In this document: one piece after another, positions 33,128 through 42,510 of the stretch
Layout of the letters: every line of letters begins with the position of its first letter
Numbering within the stretch: the first letter of the stretch is position 1
Assembly (NCBI RefSeq): GCF_004359215.1
Contig: NC_090618.1
Coordinates: forward strand, 2,093,806-2,157,805
Direction of reading: 5' to 3'
From: Bremia lactucae
Lineage: Eukaryota > Oomycota > Peronosporomycetes > Peronosporales > Peronosporaceae
DNA length: 64,000 nucleotides
Notes under the pieces: generated by a model
What the model was told of the DNA's origin: nothing
The model's database searches: none
Seen by the model: the letters and a program-made list of their open reading frames with translations, nothing else
Program-made: the position numbers and the translations under genes

Positions 33128-35086
33128 ATGAATCTTCGTGTACTGGTCCTCGCCGTTTTCCTGGCAGCCACCACACGCGGTGACCTCGCAACAGACGACG
33201 TGAACTCCACGTCGCTTCGATTGCCTTCAATCGAGAAAAGGGCCGATGGGTATGGTAACGCTTTTAATGAAGAGAAGGTACTAAATCTGCGGCAAATCAC
33301 GGATCCTTCGAATTTTCCAAACGCGCACAAAAAACATCTTGTCGCAGCCGTGTCGAAATTCTGGGTCAAACCTCGAATCCCGCAGGAAGATCTTGCCCAG
33401 CAAACCTTCAAGATTTTCCATGTAGAGCGCGTCAAGAGCAATCTCTTTACCAGTAAACGGTGGATCAAATGGGTTGAGCGTGTCAAGGTAGCCATTCCGG
33501 ATCGTACTAAACGAGACGAAGAACTCACGCGTATTATGGTGGAAGAATTTGGGCTTCCCCTTTTCTTCCAAAAGCTCCACGAAGCGTCTAAAAATCCAGA
33601 AACTTCCGAGACTGCCAAGTATTTCGAGAGACTCGAGTATGACCGTTTGCTAAAGAACAAGGTTTTCCCGGAAGAATTTCGTGAACAGCTTGGTCTTCAA
33701 CACTTGGAATCGGATATTGAGCTGACCCGTTATTATCTCAAATTTCGGTCCAGATTTTTAATGTTAGCAACGCCCGTGGAAGAGCTTAAAGTCCCCAAGT
33801 TGTTGAAAGAAGTGATGGACGAACCAACTAAGCGGACTATTGAGCTTTTTGGTGAGTTTGGCAAGGAGGAACCCGACATGGTAGCAAAAATGTTCGAGCT
33901 TAAATTCAACAATGAACGAGAAGTGGAGCATCCGTTATTTAATATTTGGATTGACTTTATGATGGCGTATCTCGACGAGAAATTCGTTGCATCGGCAACG
34001 TTTCTTCAAACATTTCGACTTTTGGAGTCGTCCGCCGCCGCTGGCAACAAACGAAGCCTTCAAATCAAAGAAACATTTAGTCGAAGATGGATATCATCGG
34101 ACCGATCCCTGAAAGACGTGGCAAAAATGCTTCAGCTCGGCAAAAATCAAGCGGATTCTTCGTGGATCAATCGTCTGGAACTCCAACTGTACATGAGCTA
34201 CATGCGAAAATACATCTTGACTCACAGGAAGGCTGATCCAATGCTCTCCTGGGTACTTTCCAAGCTCGTCGGACTAAAACATGAAAGAAGCAGGAAGTAT
34301 CAAACAAGATTCGTTAATTTCTTTCGAGACAATTTTCAGCCATCCGAGGTTCTGACGATTCTTCGACTCGATAACGAAGGAGGTCAGATAAAGAACCGAC
34401 CTTTGGTTGAATTCGGGTTACAGTATGTAGCGTCGTTCCTCCTTAAGAATCCCAAAGCAGAGCCCTCAATTCTCAAGACATTGAAGCTGCTATGCCATCA
34501 TGGCAACAGCGACGACATGTTTGCGTTCGCAAAACTCTGGGTCTCGTTGGAAACAACGCCGGAAACGTTTCTCAAGATGCTTGGCATCAAGAAGATTGAT
34601 GCCAGCATTCTCAATCATGACTTGCGTGATCTTTGGCTCGCATTCCTCGCCCAATACGGAGCAAGACTACCAAGCCAAGCACTTCCCCACGAGATGCTTC
34701 AGACCATCAACCATTTGACTACATCGGCGATGATGGACAACCGAAGTAGCCGAGAAGCATTGGCGAAAATTTTCCACTTTTGGTCTCGGAAAAACTTGAC
34801 CCAGGACGACATGTTTAAGATGTTACGGCTACATACCTTCCGACCGCACTACTTTATTAATCCACTGCTGTCTACTTGGGATATGTACCAATTGACGTTT
34901 GTGACCATGCATCCAACGGAGCCGCAGCAGCAATTAAGTGATATGATTTTCCGATGCTTTAACGTCAACGACGTCGAGAAATTGACTGCCGGGGCGAAGC
35001 ATATTCCAGATATGCTCCACTCCAAGGTGAAGACGGTGGTGAAAGAATTACAAGATAAGGTAGATCATTTTTTTGGACGTACATAG
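33128..35086 (+). CDS. Secreted LWY tandem-repeat effector, RXLR-less
   Basis: 652 codons without intron from ATG 33128; codons farther upstream lie before or around the predicted transcription start and include no ATG. The N-terminus MNLRVLVLAVFLAATTRG is a signal peptide. No RXLR is seen after it; FNEEK near residue 50 may be a degenerate EER. A first WY-type unit has LFTSKRWIKWVERV, then helices up to TAKYFERLEYDRL. Then several LWY-type units of about 90 residues follow, with L..W/L..Y/F cores such as HPLFNIWIDFMMAYL, LVEFGLQYVASFLL, LRDLWLAFLAQYGA and LLSTWDMYQLTFV, and intervening FQPSEVLTILRL-like helices. Such repeats are the fold of oomycete host-translocated effectors (PSR2 type). 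It resembles the pair at 46.5-50.8 kb. The host target cannot be inferred from sequence. Confidence 0.85.
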   Translation: MNLRVLVLAVFLAATTRGDLATDDVNSTSLRLPSIEKRADGYGNAFNEEKVLNLRQITDPSNFPNAHKKHLVAAVSKFWVKPRIPQEDLAQQTFKIFHVERVKSNLFTSKRWIKWVERVKVAIPDRTKRDEELTRIMVEEFGLPLFFQKLHEASKNPETSETAKYFERLEYDRLLKNKVFPEEFREQLGLQHLESDIELTRYYLKFRSRFLMLATPVEELKVPKLLKEVMDEPTKRTIELFGEFGKEEPDMVAKMFELKFNNEREVEHPLFNIWIDFMMAYLDEKFVASATFLQTFRLLESSAAAGNKRSLQIKETFSRRWISSDRSLKDVAKMLQLGKNQADSSWINRLELQLYMSYMRKYILTHRKADPMLSWVLSKLVGLKHERSRKYQTRFVNFFRDNFQPSEVLTILRLDNEGGQIKNRPLVEFGLQYVASFLLKNPKAEPSILKTLKLLCHHGNSDDMFAFAKLWVSLETTPETFLKMLGIKKIDASILNHDLRDLWLAFLAQYGARLPSQALPHEMLQTINHLTTSAMMDNRSSREALAKIFHFWSRKNLTQDDMFKMLRLHTFRPHYFINPLLSTWDMYQLTFVTMHPTEPQQQLSDMIFRCFNVNDVEKLTAGAKHIPDMLHSKVKTVVKELQDKVDHFFGRT

Positions 35087-35205
35087 GTAGAAAAACCGAT
35101 TCTCTCAATTCATGCAAAAGTGTCCAAAAAAGGTTTTTACATTGTGTTTTTTTTATATTTGCTAGTTGATGTAACGCACCCGAATATTAAATTATAAAAC
35201 ACAAC

Positions 35206-36814
35206 ATGGCCGGGCTCGTCGAGAAACTCGTGAGCCTCGTGGGGCGGTACGTCGTCACGAGCGCAATAAGCCTCGTGTATGGATCTTCGTTACTAACTCG
35301 CATCCCTCGCTTTTGGAAACAGTGCATTCTATTCCGATGAACACGTTGTTGTCCTGAGTGCATTAATGCGCGAGAAGTTTATGAAGGTCTGCAAGCCACT
35401 CGCGTCTTCCCCACCTTTGCTCATTCGTCTTCTCTTTTACGCTAGGATGACGAAATGGGAAACGCAGTAAATCTTCAGACCCGTCAAGTTCGCAAAATTA
35501 TGAATGAATTGCATCAAGATCACCTCGTGTGCGAGTACGTCGCACCTTTTTCTCGCTCTCGTTGGCCTTTTTCCAATTGCTTCACTATGTGTTTTGTATG
35601 GTGTTTTTCCTAGAGAAGTACTTAACGACAAGCGCGCGGGCGGGAGTTCGTCGACATCGTACTGGTACATTGACTACAAGTACTTTGTGGATGTGATTCA
35701 ATATCGGCTCTACGTCATGCACGAACACTTGAAAGACAGTGAACAGCTCGAGATTGAGCGCCAGACATTCCAATGCAGCGACCCCGAGTGTGGTCGCGAG
35801 TACACAGCTCTCGAAGCCCAGCTCTTGCTTCTTCCAGGTCAATATCAATTCCGATGTGGCCATTGCAATGCCATTCTCTTGGAATGTGACAATAACGACC
35901 GTCTCGTTCGAATTCAATCGTTGCAACGAAAGTTTAAAGACCAAATGAATAAACAACAGGGCATGCACGATGGAATTTATGAAGTTTTGCGTCGCATTGG
36001 GGATTTTGTGAAACAAGGACAGGTTTTGCCGACGAATTTGCCAAGTGATAATCGTGCTGCGGGTCTCGGAGGACAGCACACTCGGACACAAGCAGGAGCT
36101 GGTTCTGGAAGCCGTGGACGCCATGGAAACACGGGTGTTGGCGCTCGTGGAGACGATCGGAATTTAACGTCGTTTTTGTATCCGTACGGGACCCAGGAGC
36201 AAGAGATTATTGTGGATATTGCGAGTACGTCCACGGTTGAGGACGAGTATTTAAACAGTCGAGATCGACACAAGGAGACAGAGACCGCGACGCAACCATT
36301 GGCCGCACCTCGAGCATTGCCTGCGTTTTTACAGGGCAGTTCCATTAGTGGCCACATGGCTGCGAAACATGCCGTTGAGACGCAAAGTGGAAAGGATTTA
36401 ATGCGTGAAACGACTTCATCCAGCACGGACACCTTGTTGGTACAGTCTGAAATGACGGAAGAAGAGCGCCAAGAGGCATTCAAGCGCGCGTACATGGCCG
36501 AGTTGGAGCGATATAATGGCGAAACGGATGAAAACGAAGTACAGATTCAAGTCGAAACGCAAGGCAGTTGGGAGACCGATATGAATATTGACGCCATGGA
36601 GGACGACGAACTTGAAGAGATTGAATGGGAATGGTGTGTTGACGACAACAGCGAGACGAATGGCTGTCGTGACGCGACGATTTTAGTCAATGGCGAGTGT
36701 AAGCGACTGGATGGCGTCGACGATCACGATCTCTTGACAATGACTGAAGACGAGTTTCTGGTGCGGTATACTACCTACTGCGTGGGTATTGGTGCAGTGG
36801 CAAGTGGGTACTAA
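35206..36814 (+). CDS. GTF2E1: Transcription initiation factor TFIIE alpha subunit
   Basis: Four exons by splice consensus and frame: 35206-35246, 35323-35386, 35446-35534, 35614-36814 (464 aa). The joined N-terminus is MAGLVEKLVSLVGR, then AFYSDEHVVVLSALMREKFM, then TRQVRKIMNELHQDHLV, then EEVLNDKRAGG: the TFIIE-alpha winged helix. YWYIDYKYFVDVIQYRLYVM follows. A zinc ribbon has CSDPEC and CGHC (FRCGHCNAILLEC). The C-terminal half is Gly/Arg-rich, then strongly acidic (MEDDELEEIEWEWCVDD), as in the family's acidic region that contacts TFIIH. The protein works in RNA polymerase II preinitiation complexes. Introns are 59-79 nt. The start codon lies 119 bp after the effector's stop. Confidence 0.92.
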
Positions 36815-37262
36815 CGATTTGATGTGGTTCTAGAGCTGCTATCGCATGTGTCTTGCCGAGAATGATGTTATAGGTTGAGTAAACGAGTGTGTTAAGTACT
36901 AGTGGAGTGGCAAAGCCAGCAAGTTTCGGTCTAATGAATGAACTTGCAAACTTGAAAGGAATAGTGTTGATTCGGTCAATTTGCTTACGCGCGTGCATGG
37001 TAGTGTCGACTGCTTGGGATGAATGAATTTGTAACGTAAATCGGACGAGGCTTGAAACAGTTGATCGTTTACCAATTGGGCATGACGAGGAATAAATGTG
37101 TTGAAAAGGTTGACGAGTGTCTCTGTGGATACCAGACAAGTGTTTACTAATGCGTGCGAATTTAGTAAATGGGATCCTTTCTCGAGACTTTCCTCAGTGA
37201 TAGCTCTTGAGAGCCGTGACAAGACTTGGGCAGCGGTTAACGTGTCAAGGTTCCAAGTCTCT
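36771..37262 (-). pseudogene. Unrecognised gene with apparent frameshift
   Basis: Minus strand: an open frame from about 37262 reads TWNLDTLTAAQVLSRLSRAI, then TETLVNLFNTFIPRHAQLV up to LRYKFIHPK (about 37020). The protein-like reading then seems to continue in another frame with AVDTTMHARKQIDRINTIPF, LAGFATPLVLNTLVYSTYNI and stop at 36771. A +1 shift near 37020, or an intron I cannot see, would join them. The last codons overlap the TFIIE-alpha 3' end on the other strand. The alternation of amphipathic helices is reminiscent of lipid-droplet coat proteins, but that is only a guess. Confidence 0.3.
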
Positions 37263-38040
37263 TACAATTGATAGCATATTTGACTCAATGACCACTACTC
37301 TTGAGGTATGCTAGCACTTTAGCAAGAGTTGTGGAGTATGCCTGTGCTCAACATTATGAGCCAGGAGTTGTCTCCACACGCTTTAGAACCGCTCGAGCGT
37401 GGTAAGATCTCGACGTACGTGGCTCATAAATGATAATTTAAAAGAGCTGCCCAAGCACTAAAAAACCTTTATTGTCAACTCACAAAAGTCCGTTGTATCA
37501 ATATGCGGACACCAAGATCTTTTCAAATTAATAGTCGAGTGGGTGAAAACGAAATGACACACCAAATATTCTCAGCCTTGCTGTTGTATAGATTTTCCAA
37601 ATACAACGTACGCCACTTTGATTCTACCTCGCTCAATTTTAAACCTTAAAGAATTCATAAGAACTCTATTCAAGAACGTCTTTTTTACGTCGTTTATATA
37701 TATATATATTTTGGATTCTTACATATTATTTTGATAAAATCTAGATATTATATATTTTTAAAAAACAATTTCAGATTCAAAAAGTATTTTACACTCATTT
37801 ACCATTTTGTAATTTAATTTTTGATTAGAGAATCTATATTACTTATCATTAAATAATTAATTATAACAAATTAAAGAAAACGTTTCTTGTCGAATTCGTA
37901 GCACGCAAGCAACTCGAAGCGGCATCTCATTTATAGTCCAAGACGCTGGCGAAACTTGCCGTCTTGGTGTTTCTATTTGGCCTTCTTAACCAAGAAACTG
38001 GCAACGCTGGCGCTCAGATGCTGTAGCTTTAATCGCCTCT
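37263..38040. other. Intergenic, AT-rich
   Basis: No supported gene. It includes a short (TA)n run at about 37696-37711 and long A/T stretches. The left part may hold the 5' end of the frameshifted minus-strand gene. Confidence 0.6.
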
Positions 38041-38529
38041 TTACGTGAGCACAAGTTTATGAAGCAATTCGTCCGATAACATAAGCTCTTGATTCTCAAG
38101 CGCTTGGATCAAGTGTTTATTCCCGCCGATGCGCACAGTCTGAAGCCTTTCGAGCGTCTCGAGTTGCTGGACGGGCAATGTCTTGCATTGATTGTGCCTC
38201 ATGTCGAGCGTCTGAAGCTGCGTAAGGTTCTGAACGTGCGTGGAAAGCGTCGTGAGCTGGTTTTGCTGCACATTGAGCGTTTTAAGTGACTGCAGAGCGT
38301 ACACGGCATCAGGAAGCATGCGGAGCTGGTTCCTCGATAAATCAAGGTGCCGAAGATGCGGCACTCGTTCTAGCGCCAACGCGAGACGACAAGAACACGC
38401 GTCTCCCACGTGCTCGCACATGAGTTGGCGACACACGAGATCGCTAGATTTCGAAAGCTGCAGCTCTGTAATGCAAGAACCGTGACGAGCGACGTCGCGA
38501 AGACATGTGGCTATGGCAGGTACGCGCAT
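38041..38529 (-). CDS. Small leucine-rich-repeat protein
   Basis: 162 codons, start MRVPAIATCLRDVARHG. About four LRRs of 22-24 residues occupy residues 50-150: LRHLDLSRNQLRMLP, LKTLNVQQNQLTTLS, LQTLDMRHNQCKTLP and LQTVRIGGNKHL. The consensus LxxLxLxxNxL is clear. No signal peptide, membrane span or kinase domain, so a cytosolic protein-binding role is likely; no partner can be named. The first residues are already repeat-like (ITELQLSKSSDLV), so an upstream exon is possible. Cys-rich insert VGDACSC between repeats is unusual. Confidence 0.7.
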   Translation of the reverse strand: MRVPAIATCLRDVARHGSCITELQLSKSSDLVCRQLMCEHVGDACSCRLALALERVPHLRHLDLSRNQLRMLPDAVYALQSLKTLNVQQNQLTTLSTHVQNLTQLQTLDMRHNQCKTLPVQQLETLERLQTVRIGGNKHLIQALENQELMLSDELLHKLVLT

Positions 38530-38905
38530 GGGTATACTGGAACTTAATGTCTTTTTAGTTTGATTTCCATCAAATTTTTTAATTCTTCTTTTGATAAATT
38601 AACCGAATTTTCATATAAAATTAAATATTCTTTAATATCTTTAGTAATAATCTCATAACTAATTAACACGTTTTTTTTTTTTTTAAAAATAATTGATGAG
38701 AAGTTTTTTTATACGAAACCTGAATTACTTAATTACATGACGCTCATAGTTTTTGTAGAATTGGACCGAGTAATGGAGCAAAAATGTGACTGACTGCACT
38801 TTAATGATTGGAGAACGTTTTGAAACAATTTAAGAGCACGAGAGCGGAGGCATCTCTAAGAATAATTTTACAAAAATTATAATTGAGGAAACACTAACTT
38901 ACAGA
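38530..38905. other. Intergenic, AT-rich
   Basis: No ORF of interest. Contains a long poly-T run near 38670-38685. It holds the promoter side of the LRR gene and the 3' side of the transporter gene. Confidence 0.7.
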
Positions 38906-40822
38906 TTAATTTAAAAACGCATAAACATTGACCGTAGCGGTGTAGGTGATAAGGCCGACAAAGAGTACAATAATTGCAATTCTTGCTAAACGACTGGAAC
39001 CGCCATACGTGCGCATCTCCTGAGCCTCGAGCTTCTGACGAGGCAATAAATAAAGAATTGGCGCCAACGCCAATAAATTAATGGCACAATTTGCCATGAC
39101 AAAACACAATACTCGCTTGCGCGTGCCTGGCGAATCCTGGACAATCACAGCTTTTGAGAAGTCTTGTTTAAGCTCGGGACTTGACGTGCGAATTGCGTCC
39201 GAGACTGCTAGAGCTGCCATTCGAGCCAAAATAGTGAAAGACGCCACAAAGCCCGTCGTTGCCCCTTCAAGACAATTTTCAGTGATTTCCACCAAAGGCA
39301 GCGTCGTGACGAGCAACACTGCCGCATACGAGACCCCATTGAACGACAAGATGGATAAAATAAACCAAGCACTGCGTAACCCATTAAAAATTGTCGGTAA
39401 CGCTACGATCAAGCGAATTATAACACCAAGGATCAACCCGCCAATCGAAAGGCGTACCCAACTGTAATTAAATAGTGTGACTTGAAAGACCACCATTGAT
39501 AAAAGCAAGCTTGCTTGCGTTGAAATGGCACCCACGCGTTCTGCTGTCGGCAATGCATGCGCCCAGAACAAGACGGCATTGTTTGCATAGTGAAATTGAA
39601 ACGACGACAGCAATACTGACGTACAAACAAACAAAAGGATGCGCCAAACAGCTTGTTGCTGTAAAATATTCCAAAGGTGACGCGCAAGCAACAATCGATC
39701 GACCGAGTCGACTCTAAGTTGTCGAGGCTCCTCGCCGAGACGAAACAACACAGCAGGAATAGGTACTAACGTTACAATTGCCATTATCAAGAGAATCATT
39801 TTTATTGAAATCACCGACTCGGTTCTCTCGTATTTGTCATTGTAACCCACGACACACGATATGACAATATTAGCGAATAATGTTGCTGCTTCTTGTGTTA
39901 GCAAATATTGCAACATTAACTTGCCGCGTTCGTGAATAGGCTCGCGTTGCGATAATTCTACCAAAAATGCAAATGCCACGATGGAAGCCATTGTGACGCC
40001 TAAACTTGTAGCCATCATCAATAGTATGTACACAACACCTCCGTAGAACGTTCGAACGGTGGGATTCTTAAAATTTGTGTTCTCATCGATGGAGGAAATT
40101 GTCACGAGCGCCATAAGTGCCATGTAAGCAAAAATCCACCCAAGCAGCATGTACGACTTGCGATGGAAGCTCCAAATTGGGTACAAATCGGATAGCAGAC
40201 CAATAAAAAAACTAAGAACCCCCGGGAATTTAAGACATTGCACGGTGGCAATGCATTGGTCGTTATTGAAGCTTAAATAGACACAAAGTAGCGGTTGAAA
40301 TGCATTGACGAGAAACGGGATCATAAATCCCGTCGCTGCTGCCGAGACGGCTAATCCGCAATACGGCTGCGAAAATAATTTGGCCATTGTGCCAGCACGT
40401 AGACTGCCATACAATAAGTGATTGAAGAAGCTTGTGGGAGGAGCTGTCGTCGCCCTTATCCTCTCAGACGGCCGGCGCACTTCTTGTAGCAGCTGAATTG
40501 AGGGTGGCGCAGAGCTAGACCTTCCCACCATTGGAATCTCCGAGTCCATCCACGTCTTCTCAAAGTCAAGAAGTTCCGAATCACTAGCGTTCGTAGTTGC
40601 TTTAACAAGTTTTGATGTCGCCAGTCCACTAACTGTGTCGTCCTTAGAGATCAAGACTGTGAACGAAGGGGTTCTCAGATCTCGAAGAACCTTGAGACCA
40701 AATTCCTCCTTGCTGACACCGTTCTCAGCTACAATTCGGTCCCAGTCAAAGGCTGTTTCATCAATGCAGAATGAACCTTCCGAAATGAAGCTGTAGCTCC
40801 TGGACGACCGCTCGCTCGGCAT
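38906..40822 (-). CDS. Folate/biopterin-type (FBT) MFS transporter
   Basis: 638 codons, no intron, start MPSERSSRSYSFISEGSF. About 140 residues of Ser-rich cytosolic N-terminus precede roughly 12 hydrophobic spans. The region FPGVLSFFIGLLSDLYPIWS then HRKSYMLLGW is the family signature (spans 2-3 with the D..PI..+R+.YM loop). Other spans include VYILLMMATSLGVTMASIVA and VISIKMILLIMAIVTLVPIP, and the last is IAIIVLFVGLITYTATVNVY. FBT proteins are a large expanded family in oomycetes, trypanosomatids (BT1) and plastids; substrates include folates and pterins, but many members are uncharacterised. It is divergent from the TPR gene with 376 bp between the starts. Confidence 0.85.
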   Translation of the reverse strand: MPSERSSRSYSFISEGSFCIDETAFDWDRIVAENGVSKEEFGLKVLRDLRTPSFTVLISKDDTVSGLATSKLVKATTNASDSELLDFEKTWMDSEIPMVGRSSSAPPSIQLLQEVRRPSERIRATTAPPTSFFNHLLYGSLRAGTMAKLFSQPYCGLAVSAAATGFMIPFLVNAFQPLLCVYLSFNNDQCIATVQCLKFPGVLSFFIGLLSDLYPIWSFHRKSYMLLGWIFAYMALMALVTISSIDENTNFKNPTVRTFYGGVVYILLMMATSLGVTMASIVAFAFLVELSQREPIHERGKLMLQYLLTQEAATLFANIVISCVVGYNDKYERTESVISIKMILLIMAIVTLVPIPAVLFRLGEEPRQLRVDSVDRLLLARHLWNILQQQAVWRILLFVCTSVLLSSFQFHYANNAVLFWAHALPTAERVGAISTQASLLLSMVVFQVTLFNYSWVRLSIGGLILGVIIRLIVALPTIFNGLRSAWFILSILSFNGVSYAAVLLVTTLPLVEITENCLEGATTGFVASFTILARMAALAVSDAIRTSSPELKQDFSKAVIVQDSPGTRKRVLCFVMANCAINLLALAPILYLLPRQKLEAQEMRTYGGSSRLARIAIIVLFVGLITYTATVNVYAFLN

Positions 40823-41198
40823 TTCGCCGTCGTCGTTGCAGCACTATTTTACGTACGATAGTCGGTCTAGCAGTGATGGAAAAGCTTGTAGATCAAATAA
40901 GCGAGATGGTCCAAGATAAGTAATGCAAGGCACTTTGTCACAAGTCACAGCTTGACTCGCTCTTACGGTCCGACTCGATCACGATTGAGACACAAATCTG
41001 TAGAAAAAGGGGATGGACAGTCGATAACGTATGACAGTAAGCTAATAGGGTTAGGGAGACATCCTCTCAAGAAGATAAACCACATGGCTACAATGGCCCT
41101 AAGCTCAAGTTGCAGCAACAAAACGTGAACATTATGTACCCTGTACCATTTCTAAAATCAAACAATTTCCACCTATCGCGTGCCACACGAAACGAATA
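40823..41198. promoter_or_regulatory. Divergent promoter region, FBT transporter / TPR gene
   Basis: 376 bp between two divergent ATG codons. CTGTACCATTTCTAAAATC (around 41142) is Inr-like for the plus-strand gene but a poor match. Nothing else identified. Confidence 0.4.
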
Positions 41199-42095
41199 AT
41201 GACCTCATCGACCGAAGGTGTTGCCGCTAAAGGGGGTCATCTTGTAGCCATGAACGCTTCTCAAATCGACGCGAACATGGATACAGAGGCCAGAGTCCTT
41301 ATGCACGATGTGAGTGATTCTTTTCGTCGCATAAGCACCATTAAATATCGTGTGCATCTTGTTTTAGGAACGCTCTTGCATCTTTGAGACGCGTATTGAG
41401 CGTGCCGACCTCTGTCGTCAACGAGGATCGACGCAATTTCAAAATGGTGCAATTGATCAGGCAGTAAAATGGTACGAACGTGCTCTTTACCACGTGGATT
41501 TTGACGAAGCCACGTGGCATTTCGAGGTAAAGCAACTCGATCCCTATGTCGATACCAGTACTAAGGGCGACGTTTTTTATAATAGTTTACTTCACGAAAT
41601 CGTGCAGACGTCAATGTGGTGCGATTGCCAGTGTATATGAACTTGGCTGCTTGCTATCTTGTTCAGGGAGCTCCGGACGAAGGCGATCGGAACGACGAAG
41701 TATTGAAGAAAGCTATTGAAAAGGCCGATCTAGCACTTGGTATTGATTCTGAGAACAAAAAGGCATTGTATCGCGGAGGCTATGCGGCGCTATTGAAAGG
41801 CGACTTGAAAAGGGCAAAGGAAATGCTAACAAAAGCCGCAAAGAATAACCCCAAGGATCGAAAGATTCGAGATGCCATGGCGACGTTAAAGGCGAAGCTA
41901 CTGGAGCAAAAGAACGAAGAAAAAGAGCGTTGGGGCGGAAAATTATTAGAAGAGAAACAAAAGCATGTTTCAACGACCGCAGTCCAAGCGAAACAATGGA
42001 TGAAGCCTAGTGAACCGAATTACGCACTCGGGACATTGGCTTTTGTGGTACTTCTTATTGTATTAGCACTGGGACAGCTTCGTTTTGTCGAGTAA
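41199..42095 (+). CDS. Tail-anchored TPR protein (FKBP8-like TPR, no PPIase)
   Basis: Three exons: 41199-41309, 41368-41526, 41586-42095 (259 aa). Both introns (58 and 59 nt; GTGAGT..TTTTAG and GTAAAG..AATAG) join in phase 0. TPR helices: RADLCRQRGSTQFQNGAIDQ and AVKWYERALYHVDFDEATW, then VVRLPVYMNLAACYL, then AIEKADLALGIDSENKKALY and GGYAALLKGDLKRAKEML. After a Lys/Glu-rich helix (KAKLLEQKNEEKERWGG) comes one C-terminal membrane span, LGTLAFVVLLIVLALG, with only RFVE-type residues after it. That is the layout of tail-anchored co-chaperones of ER or mitochondrial outer membrane. The TPR set resembles that of FKBP immunophilins, but no FKBP domain is present and the N-terminus is short. Hsp90/Hsp70 binding is plausible and not shown. 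Confidence 0.8.
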
Positions 42096-42510
42096 AGTCA
42101 AACCATGACGAATGAATTCGCTTGATTGTCTTCTTTTTCCTCGTTTGATAAGGCAAGGCCAGTTTTTTGATCCATTTAATACATCAGTGTACCCAAAGTC
42201 GTTGACAGCACGTCGCACTCACAATAAAAGCATCCGTTGACCTCAACACGGTGTAGCGTAGGATAACAAACCGTTCTCCTTGTTCCATCTCGTTCGTCTT
42301 CCTATCAATCCAATCCAATCACGGCATTGAAAACGTTTCCTTCTCCACTTCCGTAGACAACAGCATTGCAATGCCTTAATCGTCATGGCAACTGCATCAA
42401 GTGTTAAGAAAAAAACCGCCATTGTAAACGTTTCATGATCGCTACGTTTTCATTACCTCCATTCAAAATCGTTTTGTAAAAAGTCATTTCGATTCGATTT
42501 TGAAACCCTT
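42096..42510. other. Intergenic between convergent genes
   Basis: 3' regions of the TPR gene (+) and the Myb gene (-). No ORF supported. Confidence 0.7.

Noticed and set aside
33103..33660. 185-codon minus-strand ORF opposite the LWY effector
   Set aside because: Shadow of the effector frame.
35585..36495. Two long minus-strand ORFs opposite TFIIE-alpha
   Set aside because: Shadow frames of the real exon 4.
37696..37711. (TA)n run as a regulatory element
   Set aside because: Simple AT repeat in AT-rich spacer; no gene start nearby.
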